Translations under genes and position numbers: made by a program
NCBI GenBank assembly: GCA_052386675.1
Contig: JBQTJX010000014.1
Coordinates: 62,001-126,000 of the forward strand
From: RBG-16-66-20 sp052386675
Lineage (GTDB): Bacteria; Pseudomonadota; Gammaproteobacteria; Burkholderiales; SG8-39
Direction: 5' to 3'
DNA: 64,000 nt
Notes under the pieces: model-generated
Databases searched by the model: none
What the model saw: only the letters and a program-made list of their open reading frames with translations
What the model was told of the DNA's origin: nothing
In this document: positions 23,523 through 31,674 of the stretch, in pieces
Numbering within the stretch: position 1 is the first letter of the stretch
Layout of the letters: each line of letters opens with the position of its first letter

Positions 23523-25072
23523 TCCGCGTCCTCCTCCTGCTCCTGGCGCTTGCCTCCGGTTCCGCGCATGCGGTGAACCCGGAGGACCTGCTCGAGCCCG
23601 AGAAGGCCTTCCGCATCTCGGCGCGGGCGCTGGACGCGCGTACCGCGGAGGTGAGCTTCGTGATCGCGGAGGGCTACTACATGTACCGCGACAAGTTCCG
23701 CTTCGCGGCGCAGCCCGGCGCGAAGCTGGGCACGGCCGAGTTTCCCGCGGGCGAGCGCAAGAAAGATGAGTTCTTCGGCGAAGTGGAAACCTACCGCAAG
23801 CGCGTCGCCGTCCGCATCCCGGTGGAGAGCACGGACGGCACGCTGCGCCTCAAGGTCACTTCGCAGGGCTGCGCCGACGCCGGCGTGTGCTACGTGCCCA
23901 TGGATTCGCAGATCTCGCTACGCATGGCCGCGTTTGCGGGCGGATCCGGGGCATCGGACAGCAGGTTGTTCGGCGGACTGCTAGACCTCGCGGGCCGCGC
24001 CAGCGACCTCGAGATGGCGCAACTGTTCGAATCCGGCAACCTTGCGCTGGTGCTGGCGAGCTTCCTCGGCCTGGGGCTGCTGCTCGCGTTCACTCCCTGC
24101 GTGCTTCCCATGATCCCGATCCTGTCCGGGATCATCGTCGGCGAGGGCGCGCGCATCGGCAAGCGGCGAGCGTTCCTGCTGTCGCTCGCCTACGTGCTCG
24201 GCATGGCGGTGGCCTATGCCGCCGCCGGTGTCGCCGCCGGGTGGTCGGGCACCTACATCGCCGCCGCGCTGCAGAACGCCTGGGTGCTGCTTGCCTTTGC
24301 GGTGGTGTTTGTCGCGCTCGCGCTGTCCATGTTCGGCCTGTATGAGTTGCAGTTGCCCGGATTCCTGCGCCACCGCCTGCAGTCGGCGCAGGGCCGGCTC
24401 ACCGGCGGGCGCGTCGGTTCGGTGGCAGCGATGGGCGCGTTTTCTGCGGTGATCGTCAGTCCCTGCGTCGCGGCGCCTCTGGCGGGCGCCCTGCTGTACA
24501 TCGGCCAGACACGTGACGTCGCGCTCGGGGGCGCGGCGCTGTTCGTCATGGCGCTTGGCATGGGTGTGCCGCTGATCGCGGTCGGCGTCTCGGAAGGCGC
24601 GCTGCTGCCGAAGTCCGGGCCCTGGATGCGCCATGTGCAGCGCTTCTTTGGTGTGCTGCTGCTCGGCGTCGCGGTATGGGTTGCGTGGCCGGTGCTGAAG
24701 CCCTCCCACGGCAGCACCGATTTCGTGCGCGTCGATTCGTCCGTCGAGCTGGACGCGAAGCTGCTCGCACCTGGGCGCCCGGCGATGCTCGATTTCTATG
24801 CCGACTGGTGCGTCTCCTGCAAGGAAATGGAGGCGCTCACCTTCAGCGACCCGCGCATCAAGGCGAAGCTGGACCGGATGCTGCTCCTGCAGGCCGACGT
24901 CACCGCCAACAGCGACGCGCACAAGGAGCTGCTCAGGCGCTTCCGCCTGTTCGGTCCGCCCGGGATCATCTTCTTCGACGAGAACGGCAAGGAAATCCGC
25001 GGCCTGCGGGTGATCGGGTACCAGGACGCCGATCGGTTTCTGAAGACGCTCGAGCTGCTGTTGCCGGGATAA
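23519..25072 (+). CDS. dsbD: Thiol:disulfide interchange protein DsbD
   Basis: A 517-aa inner-membrane reductant conveyor. After a signal peptide (MIRVLLLLLALASGSAHA), the periplasmic alpha domain carries the Cys pair CADAGVCYV near residue 117. Eight membrane segments follow (about 175-395) with redox Cys in TPCVLPMIP and SPCVAAPLAG. The C-terminal thioredoxin-like gamma domain has WCVSCK near 430. It passes electrons from cytoplasmic thioredoxin to DsbC, DsbG and the cytochrome c maturation pathway, which suits the several c-type cytochromes in the window. The ATG overlaps the cutA stop. Confidence 0.96.
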   Translation: MIRVLLLLLALASGSAHAVNPEDLLEPEKAFRISARALDARTAEVSFVIAEGYYMYRDKFRFAAQPGAKLGTAEFPAGERKKDEFFGEVETYRKRVAVRIPVESTDGTLRLKVTSQGCADAGVCYVPMDSQISLRMAAFAGGSGASDSRLFGGLLDLAGRASDLEMAQLFESGNLALVLASFLGLGLLLAFTPCVLPMIPILSGIIVGEGARIGKRRAFLLSLAYVLGMAVAYAAAGVAAGWSGTYIAAALQNAWVLLAFAVVFVALALSMFGLYELQLPGFLRHRLQSAQGRLTGGRVGSVAAMGAFSAVIVSPCVAAPLAGALLYIGQTRDVALGGAALFVMALGMGVPLIAVGVSEGALLPKSGPWMRHVQRFFGVLLLGVAVWVAWPVLKPSHGSTDFVRVDSSVELDAKLLAPGRPAMLDFYADWCVSCKEMEALTFSDPRIKAKLDRMLLLQADVTANSDAHKELLRRFRLFGPPGIIFFDENGKEIRGLRVIGYQDADRFLKTLELLLPG

Positions 25073-25142
25073 CCAGTGCGGAGGGCGCCATTGTGGAGCG
25101 CGCGCGAACCGCCTAACATCCTGCGCTTCCTGTCCTGAAAGG

Positions 25143-26105
25143 ATGGCCATGTCGCTCCGCGCCGCTGCATTTCTCCTCGCCCTGGTCTGGCTGCCCGCGA
25201 TGGCACAGCCCAAGCTCATCGCCATTGCGAACTTTGGCGAACACCCGGCGCTGCGCGCCGCCGTGAACGGGTTCAAGGCGGAGGTCGGCCGACAGGGCCT
25301 CGCCGAGGGAAAGGACGTGGCCTTCGACGACCAGCACGTCAACTTCGACCGCACCCTGATCCCGCAGCTGCTCACCAACGCGCAGGCGAAAAAGCCGGCG
25401 CTGATCGTGGCGGTGACCACGCCGGTGGCGCAGTCCTCGATCCGCGTGGTGACCGACAAGTCCATCCCGATCGTGTTCATGTCGGTGGTGGATCCGGTGG
25501 TCGCCAAGATCGTGCCGTCCTGGGACAAGGGCTCGGACACGCATACGGGCGCGACGCTGTACCCGGACTTCAACGCCTCGCTCGCCTTCGTGCGCCAGTT
25601 GCTGCCCAGGGCCAAGCGCCTCGGTATTCCGTACAACCCGGGCGAAGACAACGACATTTCCAACATGAAGGAGATGCGCGCCGCCGCGCCCAAGCACGGC
25701 TTTGAGATCGCAGAAGTCGGAATCGACTCCGCGGCGGACATCCCGCAGCGGTTGCAGTCGCTCTCCGGCAAGGTGGACGCGGTGTTCGTCATCCAGTCGA
25801 ATATCCTTCAGACCAGCCTGCCGGTCATCGCCGCGACGACGCAGCGCATCGGCGTGCCCGCCATCAACACCCTGGACACGCCGGTGCGCCAGCATCAGTT
25901 CCTCGCGGCCCACGCGCTGTCCTACGAGCGCATGGGCGCGAATGCGGGCCGCATCGCGGCGCGTATCCTGAAAGGCGAGAAGCCGGCGGCGATCGCGCCG
26001 CACCGGCCGGGCGCGGACGACTACTCCATCGTTATCAGCCGCAAGCAGGCCGCGCAATGGAAGATCGAGGTGCCGCCGGCGCTCGCCAAGGGCCTGATCG
26101 ACTGA
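25143..26105 (+). CDS. ABC transporter substrate-binding protein, TrpX-like (PF04392 type)
   Basis: A 320-aa periplasmic protein with a signal peptide (cleavage near LPAMAQ). KLIAIANFGEHPALRAAVNGF, quoted in part, PALIVAVTTPVAQSS and NPGEDNDISNMKEM are typical of the family, whose members bind aromatic amino acids such as tryptophan or unknown ligands. The ATG at 25149 is an equally good start. It heads a three-gene transporter operon whose cistrons overlap. The ligand assignment is by family only. Confidence 0.88.
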   Translation: MAMSLRAAAFLLALVWLPAMAQPKLIAIANFGEHPALRAAVNGFKAEVGRQGLAEGKDVAFDDQHVNFDRTLIPQLLTNAQAKKPALIVAVTTPVAQSSIRVVTDKSIPIVFMSVVDPVVAKIVPSWDKGSDTHTGATLYPDFNASLAFVRQLLPRAKRLGIPYNPGEDNDISNMKEMRAAAPKHGFEIAEVGIDSAADIPQRLQSLSGKVDAVFVIQSNILQTSLPVIAATTQRIGVPAINTLDTPVRQHQFLAAHALSYERMGANAGRIAARILKGEKPAAIAPHRPGADDYSIVISRKQAAQWKIEVPPALAKGLID

Positions 26106-26881
26106 TGGTCCGCCTGTCGCGGGCGGAGAAGCGCTTCCACCGCGGTACGGTCGACGAGCGCGCTGCGCTGGACGGCGTCACGCTGGAACTGGCGCCGGGC
26201 GCCTTTGCCGTGGTGATCGGCTCCAATGGGGCCGGCAAATCCACGCTGCTCAACGCGCTTGCCGGCACGATGATGCTGGATGCGGGGCAAGTGGTCGTCG
26301 ACGGGCAGGAAGTCAGCCAGTGGCCCGAGCATCGGCGCGCGCGCCTGGTTGCGCGCGTTCACCAGGACCCGATGCTGGGCACGCTCCCCACGCTCACGGT
26401 GGCGGAAAACCTGGCGCTCGCGGAAATGCGCGCCACCGGCGCGGGGTTCGGGCGCGCGCTGACGCCCGGGCGCCGCGCGCGCTACGCCGCGGCGCTGGCG
26501 GCCTACGGACTGGGGCTGGAGGGCCGGCTTGAATCGCGTGTCGGCCTGCTCTCCGGGGGGCAGCGCCAGGTGCTCGCGCTCGCGATGGCGGTGGTGTCCA
26601 CGCCGCGCGTGCTGCTGCTCGATGAGCATTGCGCGGCGCTCGACCCGAAGACGGCTGAGCTGGTGATGCAAGCGACGGTGCGGGCGGTGGCGGCGGGCCG
26701 GCTCACCACGCTCATGGTGACGCACAACATGCAGCATGCGATCCGCTACGGCGACCGCCTGCTGATGATGGACTCCGGAACGGTGCTGCTCGACGTCGCG
26801 GGCGAGGCGAAGGCCGCGCTGACGGTGGAGTCGCTGGTGGAGCGCTTTCACCTGTCCTCCGACCGGATGCTGCTCGCATGA
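26105..26881 (+). CDS. ABC transporter ATPase, TrpZ-like
   Basis: A 258-aa ATPase. Walker A is GSNGAGKSTLLNALAG near residue 40, the signature is LSGGQRQVLALAMAVV near 150, and Walker B reads VLLLDEHCAALDP. The His after DE replaces the usual Pro, as is common in ATPases paired with PF04392 receptors. MVTHNMQHAIRYGDRLLMM carries the switch His. The ATG shares a base with the preceding stop (TGATG), and the gene end overlaps the permease start. Confidence 0.9.
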   Translation: MVRLSRAEKRFHRGTVDERAALDGVTLELAPGAFAVVIGSNGAGKSTLLNALAGTMMLDAGQVVVDGQEVSQWPEHRRARLVARVHQDPMLGTLPTLTVAENLALAEMRATGAGFGRALTPGRRARYAAALAAYGLGLEGRLESRVGLLSGGQRQVLALAMAVVSTPRVLLLDEHCAALDPKTAELVMQATVRAVAAGRLTTLMVTHNMQHAIRYGDRLLMMDSGTVLLDVAGEAKAALTVESLVERFHLSSDRMLLA

Positions 26882-27780
26882 TGGAGGTGCTCGCGAGCTT
26901 CTCGAACCTGGTGCCGGTCACGCTGGTGCAGGGCGTGCTCTACGCCTTCGTCGCCCTCGGCGTGATGATCCCGTTCCGCTTGCTGTCGTTCCCGGACCTG
27001 ACCAGCGAGGGCAGTTTCCCGCTGGGCGGTTGCCTGTGCGCGGCGCTGATGGTGGCCGGGCTCAATCCGCTCGTGGCCACGCTGGCAGCGGTGGCGGGCG
27101 GCATGCTGGCGGGGCTCGCCACCGCGTTCGTGCACCTTCGCTTTCGAATCAACACCCTGCTCGCCGGAATCCTCATCATGACGATCCTCTACAGCGTGAA
27201 CCTGCGCGTGATGGGGAAATCGAACATCGCGCTCATCGGCATGGATTCGGTGCTGCACTGGGTCTCGCCGCGCGTCGTTACCGACGTCGGACTGCAACTC
27301 GCGGTGGTGGGCACGCTGGTCGCGCTGGCCATGGCGGCGCTGCTCTGGCTGCTGTCCACGCAGGTCGGGCTGTCCATGCGCGCGGTGGGCGCGAACGCGG
27401 CGCTCGCGCCGGCGCTGGCGATCAACCCCTGGACCTACGTCCTCGCCGGCCTTGCGCTGGCCAATGGCCTGTCCGCGTTCGCGGGCGCGATCGCGGTGCA
27501 GCTGCAGGGATTCGCCGACGTGCACATGGGCTTTGGCGTCCTCATCAACGGACTCGCGGCGGTGATCATCGGCGAGACGCTGCTCGGTCGGGGCACCATC
27601 CTGCGCCAGGTGGCGGCGCCGCTCGCGGGCTCGATCCTGTACTACCAGATCATCTCGCTGGGACTCGCGCTCGGGCTGAAGCCCGCCGACCTGAAGCTCG
27701 CTACGGGCGTGTTCGTGCTCATCACGCTTGCGCTCCCGGCCCTGCGCCGGGGCGTGGAGCCAGAGCGAATGCGCGAGTAG
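26878..27780 (+). CDS. ABC transporter permease, TrpY-like (BPD_transp_2)
   Basis: A 300-aa inner-membrane permease of the LivH/RbsC-like fold with about eight helices. GVLYAFVALGVMIPFRLLSF, DLTSEGSFPLGG near residue 40 and GLSMRAVGANAALAPALAIN near 162 match permeases that accompany PF04392 receptors. GFGVLINGLAAVIIGETLLG near 216 is the coupling loop. It closes the three-gene transporter operon, and a 16-bp gap separates it from the VOC gene. Confidence 0.9.
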   Translation: MMEVLASFSNLVPVTLVQGVLYAFVALGVMIPFRLLSFPDLTSEGSFPLGGCLCAALMVAGLNPLVATLAAVAGGMLAGLATAFVHLRFRINTLLAGILIMTILYSVNLRVMGKSNIALIGMDSVLHWVSPRVVTDVGLQLAVVGTLVALAMAALLWLLSTQVGLSMRAVGANAALAPALAINPWTYVLAGLALANGLSAFAGAIAVQLQGFADVHMGFGVLINGLAAVIIGETLLGRGTILRQVAAPLAGSILYYQIISLGLALGLKPADLKLATGVFVLITLALPALRRGVEPERMRE

Positions 27781-27796
27781 GCACTAGAATTCCCGA

Positions 27797-28627
27797 ATGC
27801 GAAAACACCTCAGTGGCATCGACCACGTCGTCATCCTGGTGCGCGACCTCGATCGCGCCGCGGACGCCTACACGCGCATGGGCTTCCGGCTCACGCCGCG
27901 CGGCTACCACACGCTCGGCTCGGAGAACCACTGCATCATGTTCGGCGAGGACTACATCGAGCTGCTCGCAGTGCCCAAGCCGCATCCGGCCATGCAGTAC
28001 TTCACCGACTTCCTGGCGCAGGGCGAAGGCCTGGGCGCCGTTGCGTTCGCCACCCGCGATGCGGCCGGCGCGCACGCGGAGCTCGCGGCGGACGGCGTCG
28101 CGGCGGATGCGCCGCTTGATTTCTCGCGGCCGGTCGAAGACCTGGGTGACGCGAAGTTTCGCATCGTCCAGTTGCCAGCCGGTCTCACGCCTGGTTGCCG
28201 CATGTTTATCTGCCAGCATTTCACGCGGCACCTCGTATGGCGCAAGGGTTATGACGAGCACGCCCTTGGCGTGACCGGCATCGCGGGCGTGGCGGTGATT
28301 GCCCCTGCTGTGACAACCATGGATGGCGGCGGCTATGGCCGCGTGATGGGCGAACGCGGGCAAGCGATCGCGGAGGGCAGGAAGTTCGACACCGGTTCCG
28401 CGCCGATCGCCGTCTGCGAGGAAGGAAAGCTGGCGCAGCGGCTGTCTGGCGTGGCGCTGCCGGAAAGGCCAAGGCCGGTGGTGGCAGGTTTGTTCCTGCG
28501 GGTCGCGGACCGCGCGCGCGCGGCGGCGACGTTGCGCAAGGGCGGATTTCGGCCGGTGGCGCTGAAGGACGGGTCGTTCGCGATAGGCGCCGACGCGGCC
28601 TTCGGCGTGGCGCTCGTCTTCGGCTAG
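27797..28627 (+). CDS. VOC superfamily (glyoxalase-like domain) protein
   Basis: A 276-aa protein. It opens with the vicinal-oxygen-chelate motif GIDHVVILVRDLDRAADAY, with the metal His, then NHCIMFGEDYIELL and a second half-repeat including FLRVADRARAAATLRKGGF. It resembles the PF13468 glyoxalase-like group, which has no fixed substrate. It may be co-transcribed with the preceding ABC transporter. The last 4 bp overlap the convergent hemB gene. Confidence 0.82.
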   Translation: MRKHLSGIDHVVILVRDLDRAADAYTRMGFRLTPRGYHTLGSENHCIMFGEDYIELLAVPKPHPAMQYFTDFLAQGEGLGAVAFATRDAAGAHAELAADGVAADAPLDFSRPVEDLGDAKFRIVQLPAGLTPGCRMFICQHFTRHLVWRKGYDEHALGVTGIAGVAVIAPAVTTMDGGGYGRVMGERGQAIAEGRKFDTGSAPIAVCEEGKLAQRLSGVALPERPRPVVAGLFLRVADRARAAATLRKGGFRPVALKDGSFAIGADAAFGVALVFG

Positions 28628-29625
28628 CCGGCCTTGATGGCCTTCGCCGCGTCGAGCGCGAAGTAGGTCAGGATGCCGTCCGCGCCGGCGCGCTTGAACG
28701 CCAACAGCGATTCCATGACGCAGGATTCCGGCAGCCAGCCATTGGCGATTGCCGCGCGCAGCATCGCGTACTCTCCGGAGACCTGGTAGACGAAAGTCGG
28801 TGCCCGGAACTCGTCCTTCACGCGACGCACGATATCGAGGTAAGGCATGCCGGGCTTGACCATCACCATGTCGGCGCCCTCGGCGAGGTCGAGGCCCACT
28901 TCCCACAGCGCTTCATCGGAGTTGGCCGGATCCATCTGGTAGGTTTTCTTGTCGGACTTGCCCAGGTTCTTCGCCGACTGCACCGCGTCGCGGAACGGGC
29001 CGTAGAAGCCCGAGGCGTATTTCGCGGAGTAGGCCATGATCTTGGTGTGGATGTGTCCCTTCTTCTCCAGCGCCAGGCGGATGCGCCCGATGCGCCCGTC
29101 CATCATGTCCGACGGCGCGACAATGTCCACGCCAGCGGCAGCCTGCGCGAGCGCCTGCTTCTCCAGTACGTCCAGGGTCACGTCGTTGAGGATGTAGCCC
29201 TCGCCGTCGACGACGCCGTCCTGCCCGTGCGAAGTGTAGGGATCGAGCGCGACGTCGGTCATGACGCCGAGCTCCGGGAAGCGTCGTTTGAGCGCCGCCA
29301 CCGCACGCGGGATCAGGCCCTTCGGATTGAAGGCTTCGCGCCCGTCTGGCGTCTTCAGTTTCTGGTCGATTGAAGGAAACAGCGCCAGCGCCGGGATCCG
29401 GTATTTCACGCATTGCTCGGCGTGTGCGAGCAACCGGTCCACGGTCATGCGTTCGACGCCGGGCATGGAAGCCACACTTTCGACGCGGTTTTTCCCTTCG
29501 ATGATGAACACCGGGTAAATGAGGTCGTCCGCGCTGAGCAGGTTCTCGCGCATCAGGCGGCGGGAGAACTCGTTGCGCCGCATGCGTCGCATGCGGACGG
29601 CTGGAAAGGCACCGAGAATTTTCAT
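28624..29625 (-). CDS. hemB: Delta-aminolevulinic acid dehydratase (porphobilinogen synthase)
   Basis: A 333-aa enzyme that condenses two 5-aminolevulinates to porphobilinogen in haem synthesis. The Schiff-base Lys residues lie in MAYSAKYASGFYGPF and MVMVKPGMPYLDIV. The metal segment reads DVALDPYTSHGQDGV, without the Cys triad of zinc enzymes, so this is the Mg-type variant. RMRRNEFSRRLMREN at the N-terminus is typical. It lies downstream of engB on the same strand, with 130 bp between them. Haem supply fits the cytochrome genes nearby. Confidence 0.97.
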   Translation of the reverse strand: MKILGAFPAVRMRRMRRNEFSRRLMRENLLSADDLIYPVFIIEGKNRVESVASMPGVERMTVDRLLAHAEQCVKYRIPALALFPSIDQKLKTPDGREAFNPKGLIPRAVAALKRRFPELGVMTDVALDPYTSHGQDGVVDGEGYILNDVTLDVLEKQALAQAAAGVDIVAPSDMMDGRIGRIRLALEKKGHIHTKIMAYSAKYASGFYGPFRDAVQSAKNLGKSDKKTYQMDPANSDEALWEVGLDLAEGADMVMVKPGMPYLDIVRRVKDEFRAPTFVYQVSGEYAMLRAAIANGWLPESCVMESLLAFKRAGADGILTYFALDAAKAIKAG

Positions 29626-29743
29626 AGTGCTGATTTTTCAGGAAGTTTTCGGAAGCAGGCGCATGCCGGAACTTTTTGCGGCGCCGGGCATCTTACCTTC
29701 AGATGGCGCGAGCCGTCTCCCGCTTCTCCTCCCTGAGCGGGTT

Positions 29744-29762
29744 GCCTTGATCCAATCAAGGC
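29744..29762. repeat. Perfect 8-bp inverted repeat at the engB stop codon
   Basis: GCCTTGAT (29744-29751) and ATCAAGGC (29755-29762) flank a 3-base loop and cover the engB stop. There is no T tail in the engB direction. The hairpin may protect or punctuate the engB transcript ahead of hemB. The rest of the 130-base gap to hemB shows only a direct repeat of GGAAG at 29640-29656. Confidence 0.45.
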
Positions 29763-30406
29763 TCTTCGCCCCCGGTTGCATTCCCCTTTGCCGGGGGCTT
29801 TTTATTCCCCGCCGCCTGCTCCAGCCAATCCTGGAGCAGGTCGCTGGCTTCCTCCACCCCCAGCTTCTTTGGCGCGGAGAACAGCATGACTTCGGCGTGG
29901 ATGGCCTTGGCGCGCAGTGACGCACGTACCGCCAGGAGCGTTGCCGTCGCGGCGCCGCGTGAGAGCTTGTCCGCCTTCGTCAGCAGTACCAGCAGTTTCG
30001 AGCCGAGAGGCCGGAGCCACTCGAACAGGTGCAGGTCGTGGTCCTTCAGCGGATGGCGGATGTCCATGAGCACCACCACGACGGCAAGGCAGGCCCTGTT
30101 GCCAAGGTAGCCGCCGACCAGCGCGTCCCATTCCGCTCGCATCGCCTGGGGCACCGCGGCGTAGCCATATCCCGGCAGGTCCACCAACCTGGCCGCAGGC
30201 CCGATCTCAAAGAAATTGATGGTCTGCGTGCGCCCGGGCGTCTTGCTTGCGAAGGCGAGCCGCTTGCGATTGACCAGGGCATTGATGGCGCTCGACTTCC
30301 CCACGTTGGAGCGCCCGGCAAAGGCGATTTCCGGGCGATCCGCGGGCGGAAAGCCGGCCGGGCCGACCGCGGAGGTGAGGAATTGGGTCTGGGAGAAGAC
30401 GGTCAT
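29756..30406 (-). CDS. engB: Ribosome biogenesis GTPase EngB/YsxC
   Basis: A 216-aa GTPase needed for large-subunit assembly. G1 is GRSNVGKSS near residue 30, G2 lies in KTPGRTQTINFF, G3 is VDLPGYGYA, and G4 is LLTKADKLSR. The ATG at 30406 gives the usual family length and start (MTVFSQTQFLTSA). The C-terminus has a short Lys/Pro/Gly tail. It is divergent from the cytochrome c4 gene with 77 bp between starts, a layout common in beta- and gammaproteobacteria. Confidence 0.95.
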   Translation of the reverse strand: MTVFSQTQFLTSAVGPAGFPPADRPEIAFAGRSNVGKSSAINALVNRKRLAFASKTPGRTQTINFFEIGPAARLVDLPGYGYAAVPQAMRAEWDALVGGYLGNRACLAVVVVLMDIRHPLKDHDLHLFEWLRPLGSKLLVLLTKADKLSRGAATATLLAVRASLRAKAIHAEVMLFSAPKKLGVEEASDLLQDWLEQAAGNKKPPAKGNATGGEEP

Positions 30407-30483
30407 CGGGGCCGGTTCGTGCCGGAACGCGGAAATCCTATTAAAATCGCGGCTTTCGTGCGCTTTGGGCGGGGAGCTTCGGC

Positions 30484-31122
30484 ATGGTTCGCAGTATCGC
30501 GGGTGCGTTGGCAGTGTCCCTGATCTCGGTCGCCGGCAGTGCATGGGCCCAGGGGCCGGCAAAGCCCGACCTCGCCAAGGGCCAACAGATCGCCAGCCAG
30601 GTCTGCGCTGCCTGCCACGCCGCCGATGGCAACAGCCCGGTCGCGGCAAACCCGAAACTCGCGGGCCAGATTCCAGAATACCTCCATCGACAGCTGACGA
30701 ACTTCAAGCCGCAGGGCGGCAAGAAGGCCGAGCGCGAGAATGCGGTGATGGCCGGAATGGTCGCGGCGCTGTCTGCTGACGACATGAGGAATGTCGCAGC
30801 CTACTACGCATCGCAGAAGCTGAAGCCTGCCGAGGCAAAAGACAAGGAACTCGCGGCGCTGGGCCAGAAGCTGTTCCGTGGCGGCAACCCCGCCGCCGGC
30901 CTGCCGGCCTGCGCTGGCTGCCATGGCCCGGCCGGCGCTGGCATGCCGGCGCAATATCCGCGCATCGCCGGCCAGTTCGCCGAGTACACCGAGGCGCAGC
31001 TGAAGGCATTCCGCGCCGGCGCCCGCGCCAATGACCCCAACGGCATGATGCGCGGCGTGGCCGCGAAAATGAGTGACAGGGACATCCAGGCGGTGGCCGA
31101 GTACGCGGCCGGCCTGCGCTGA
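30484..31122 (+). CDS. Dihaem cytochrome c4
   Basis: A 212-aa periplasmic protein with a signal peptide (cleavage after GSAWA) and two class I haem domains. Haem motifs are CAACH near residue 41 and CAGCH near 140. The paired PKLAGQIPEYLHRQL and PRIAGQFAEYTEAQL segments show the internal duplication. Axial Met candidates follow in each half. Cytochrome c4 carries electrons to cbb3-type and related oxidases. It is divergent from engB. A c'-type cytochrome gene lies 79 bp downstream. Confidence 0.95.
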   Translation: MVRSIAGALAVSLISVAGSAWAQGPAKPDLAKGQQIASQVCAACHAADGNSPVAANPKLAGQIPEYLHRQLTNFKPQGGKKAERENAVMAGMVAALSADDMRNVAAYYASQKLKPAEAKDKELAALGQKLFRGGNPAAGLPACAGCHGPAGAGMPAQYPRIAGQFAEYTEAQLKAFRAGARANDPNGMMRGVAAKMSDRDIQAVAEYAAGLR

Positions 31123-31201
31123 CGGCTTCAGAGAGGCGGAATAAAGCCTTCCGGGGCCGTGTTAGTCGCTGGGTAACCCCGAAAAATCAAGGAGGAACGG
31201 C

Positions 31202-31657
31202 ATGAACAGGATCATGACAGTGGCGGTCGCGGGCGCGGCCCTTGCGTTGGGCGTGGCAACCGAGGCGATGGCGCAGGCGAAGCCGGATGTCCTGGTCAAG
31301 CAGCGACAGGCCGCGATGACGCTGATCGGCAAGTACTTTGGTCCGGTGGCTGGCATGGCCTCGGGCAAGGTGCCCTACAACGCGGACGTCGTTGCCCGCA
31401 ACGCAACCTACCTCGAGAACCTCTCGCAGATGCCCTGGGACGGGTTTCACGAGAGCACCAAGGGGGAGAAGAGCCGTACGCTGCCGGAAGCCTATTCCCA
31501 GAAAGCGAAGTTCGACGAGATTGCTGAGCGGATGCAGGCGGAGATCGCCAAACTGGGTGCCGTCGCGCGGGCAAAGAACGAGGCCGGCGTGAAGCAGCAG
31601 TTCGGTGCGGTCGGCAAGACCTGCGGCGCCTGCCACGACGGGTATCGCGCGAAGTAG
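31202..31657 (+). CDS. Cytochrome c' / c556 family protein
   Basis: A 151-aa protein with a signal peptide (MNRIMTVAVAGAALALGVAT) and a helical body. The single haem motif CGACHDGYRAK is at the extreme C-terminus, the class II arrangement. The Shine-Dalgarno AAGGAGGAA is strong. Cytochromes c' and c556 bind gases such as NO or act as electron carriers. A hairpin starts 30 bp after the stop and overlaps the next gene. Confidence 0.93.
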   Translation: MNRIMTVAVAGAALALGVATEAMAQAKPDVLVKQRQAAMTLIGKYFGPVAGMASGKVPYNADVVARNATYLENLSQMPWDGFHESTKGEKSRTLPEAYSQKAKFDEIAERMQAEIAKLGAVARAKNEAGVKQQFGAVGKTCGACHDGYRAK

Positions 31658-31674
31658 CGCGACTGTCGTCCCGA

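Noticed and set aside
25118..25146. Short inverted repeat CATCCT / AGGATG around the ribosome site of the TrpX-like gene
   Set aside because: Only six base pairs with a long loop; such pairings are expected by chance.
29768..29803. Hairpin GCCCCCGG / CCGGGGGC followed by TTTTT on the plus strand
   Set aside because: It lies within the C-terminal codons of engB, and the T run is on the strand opposite to transcription. No plus-strand gene ends nearby.
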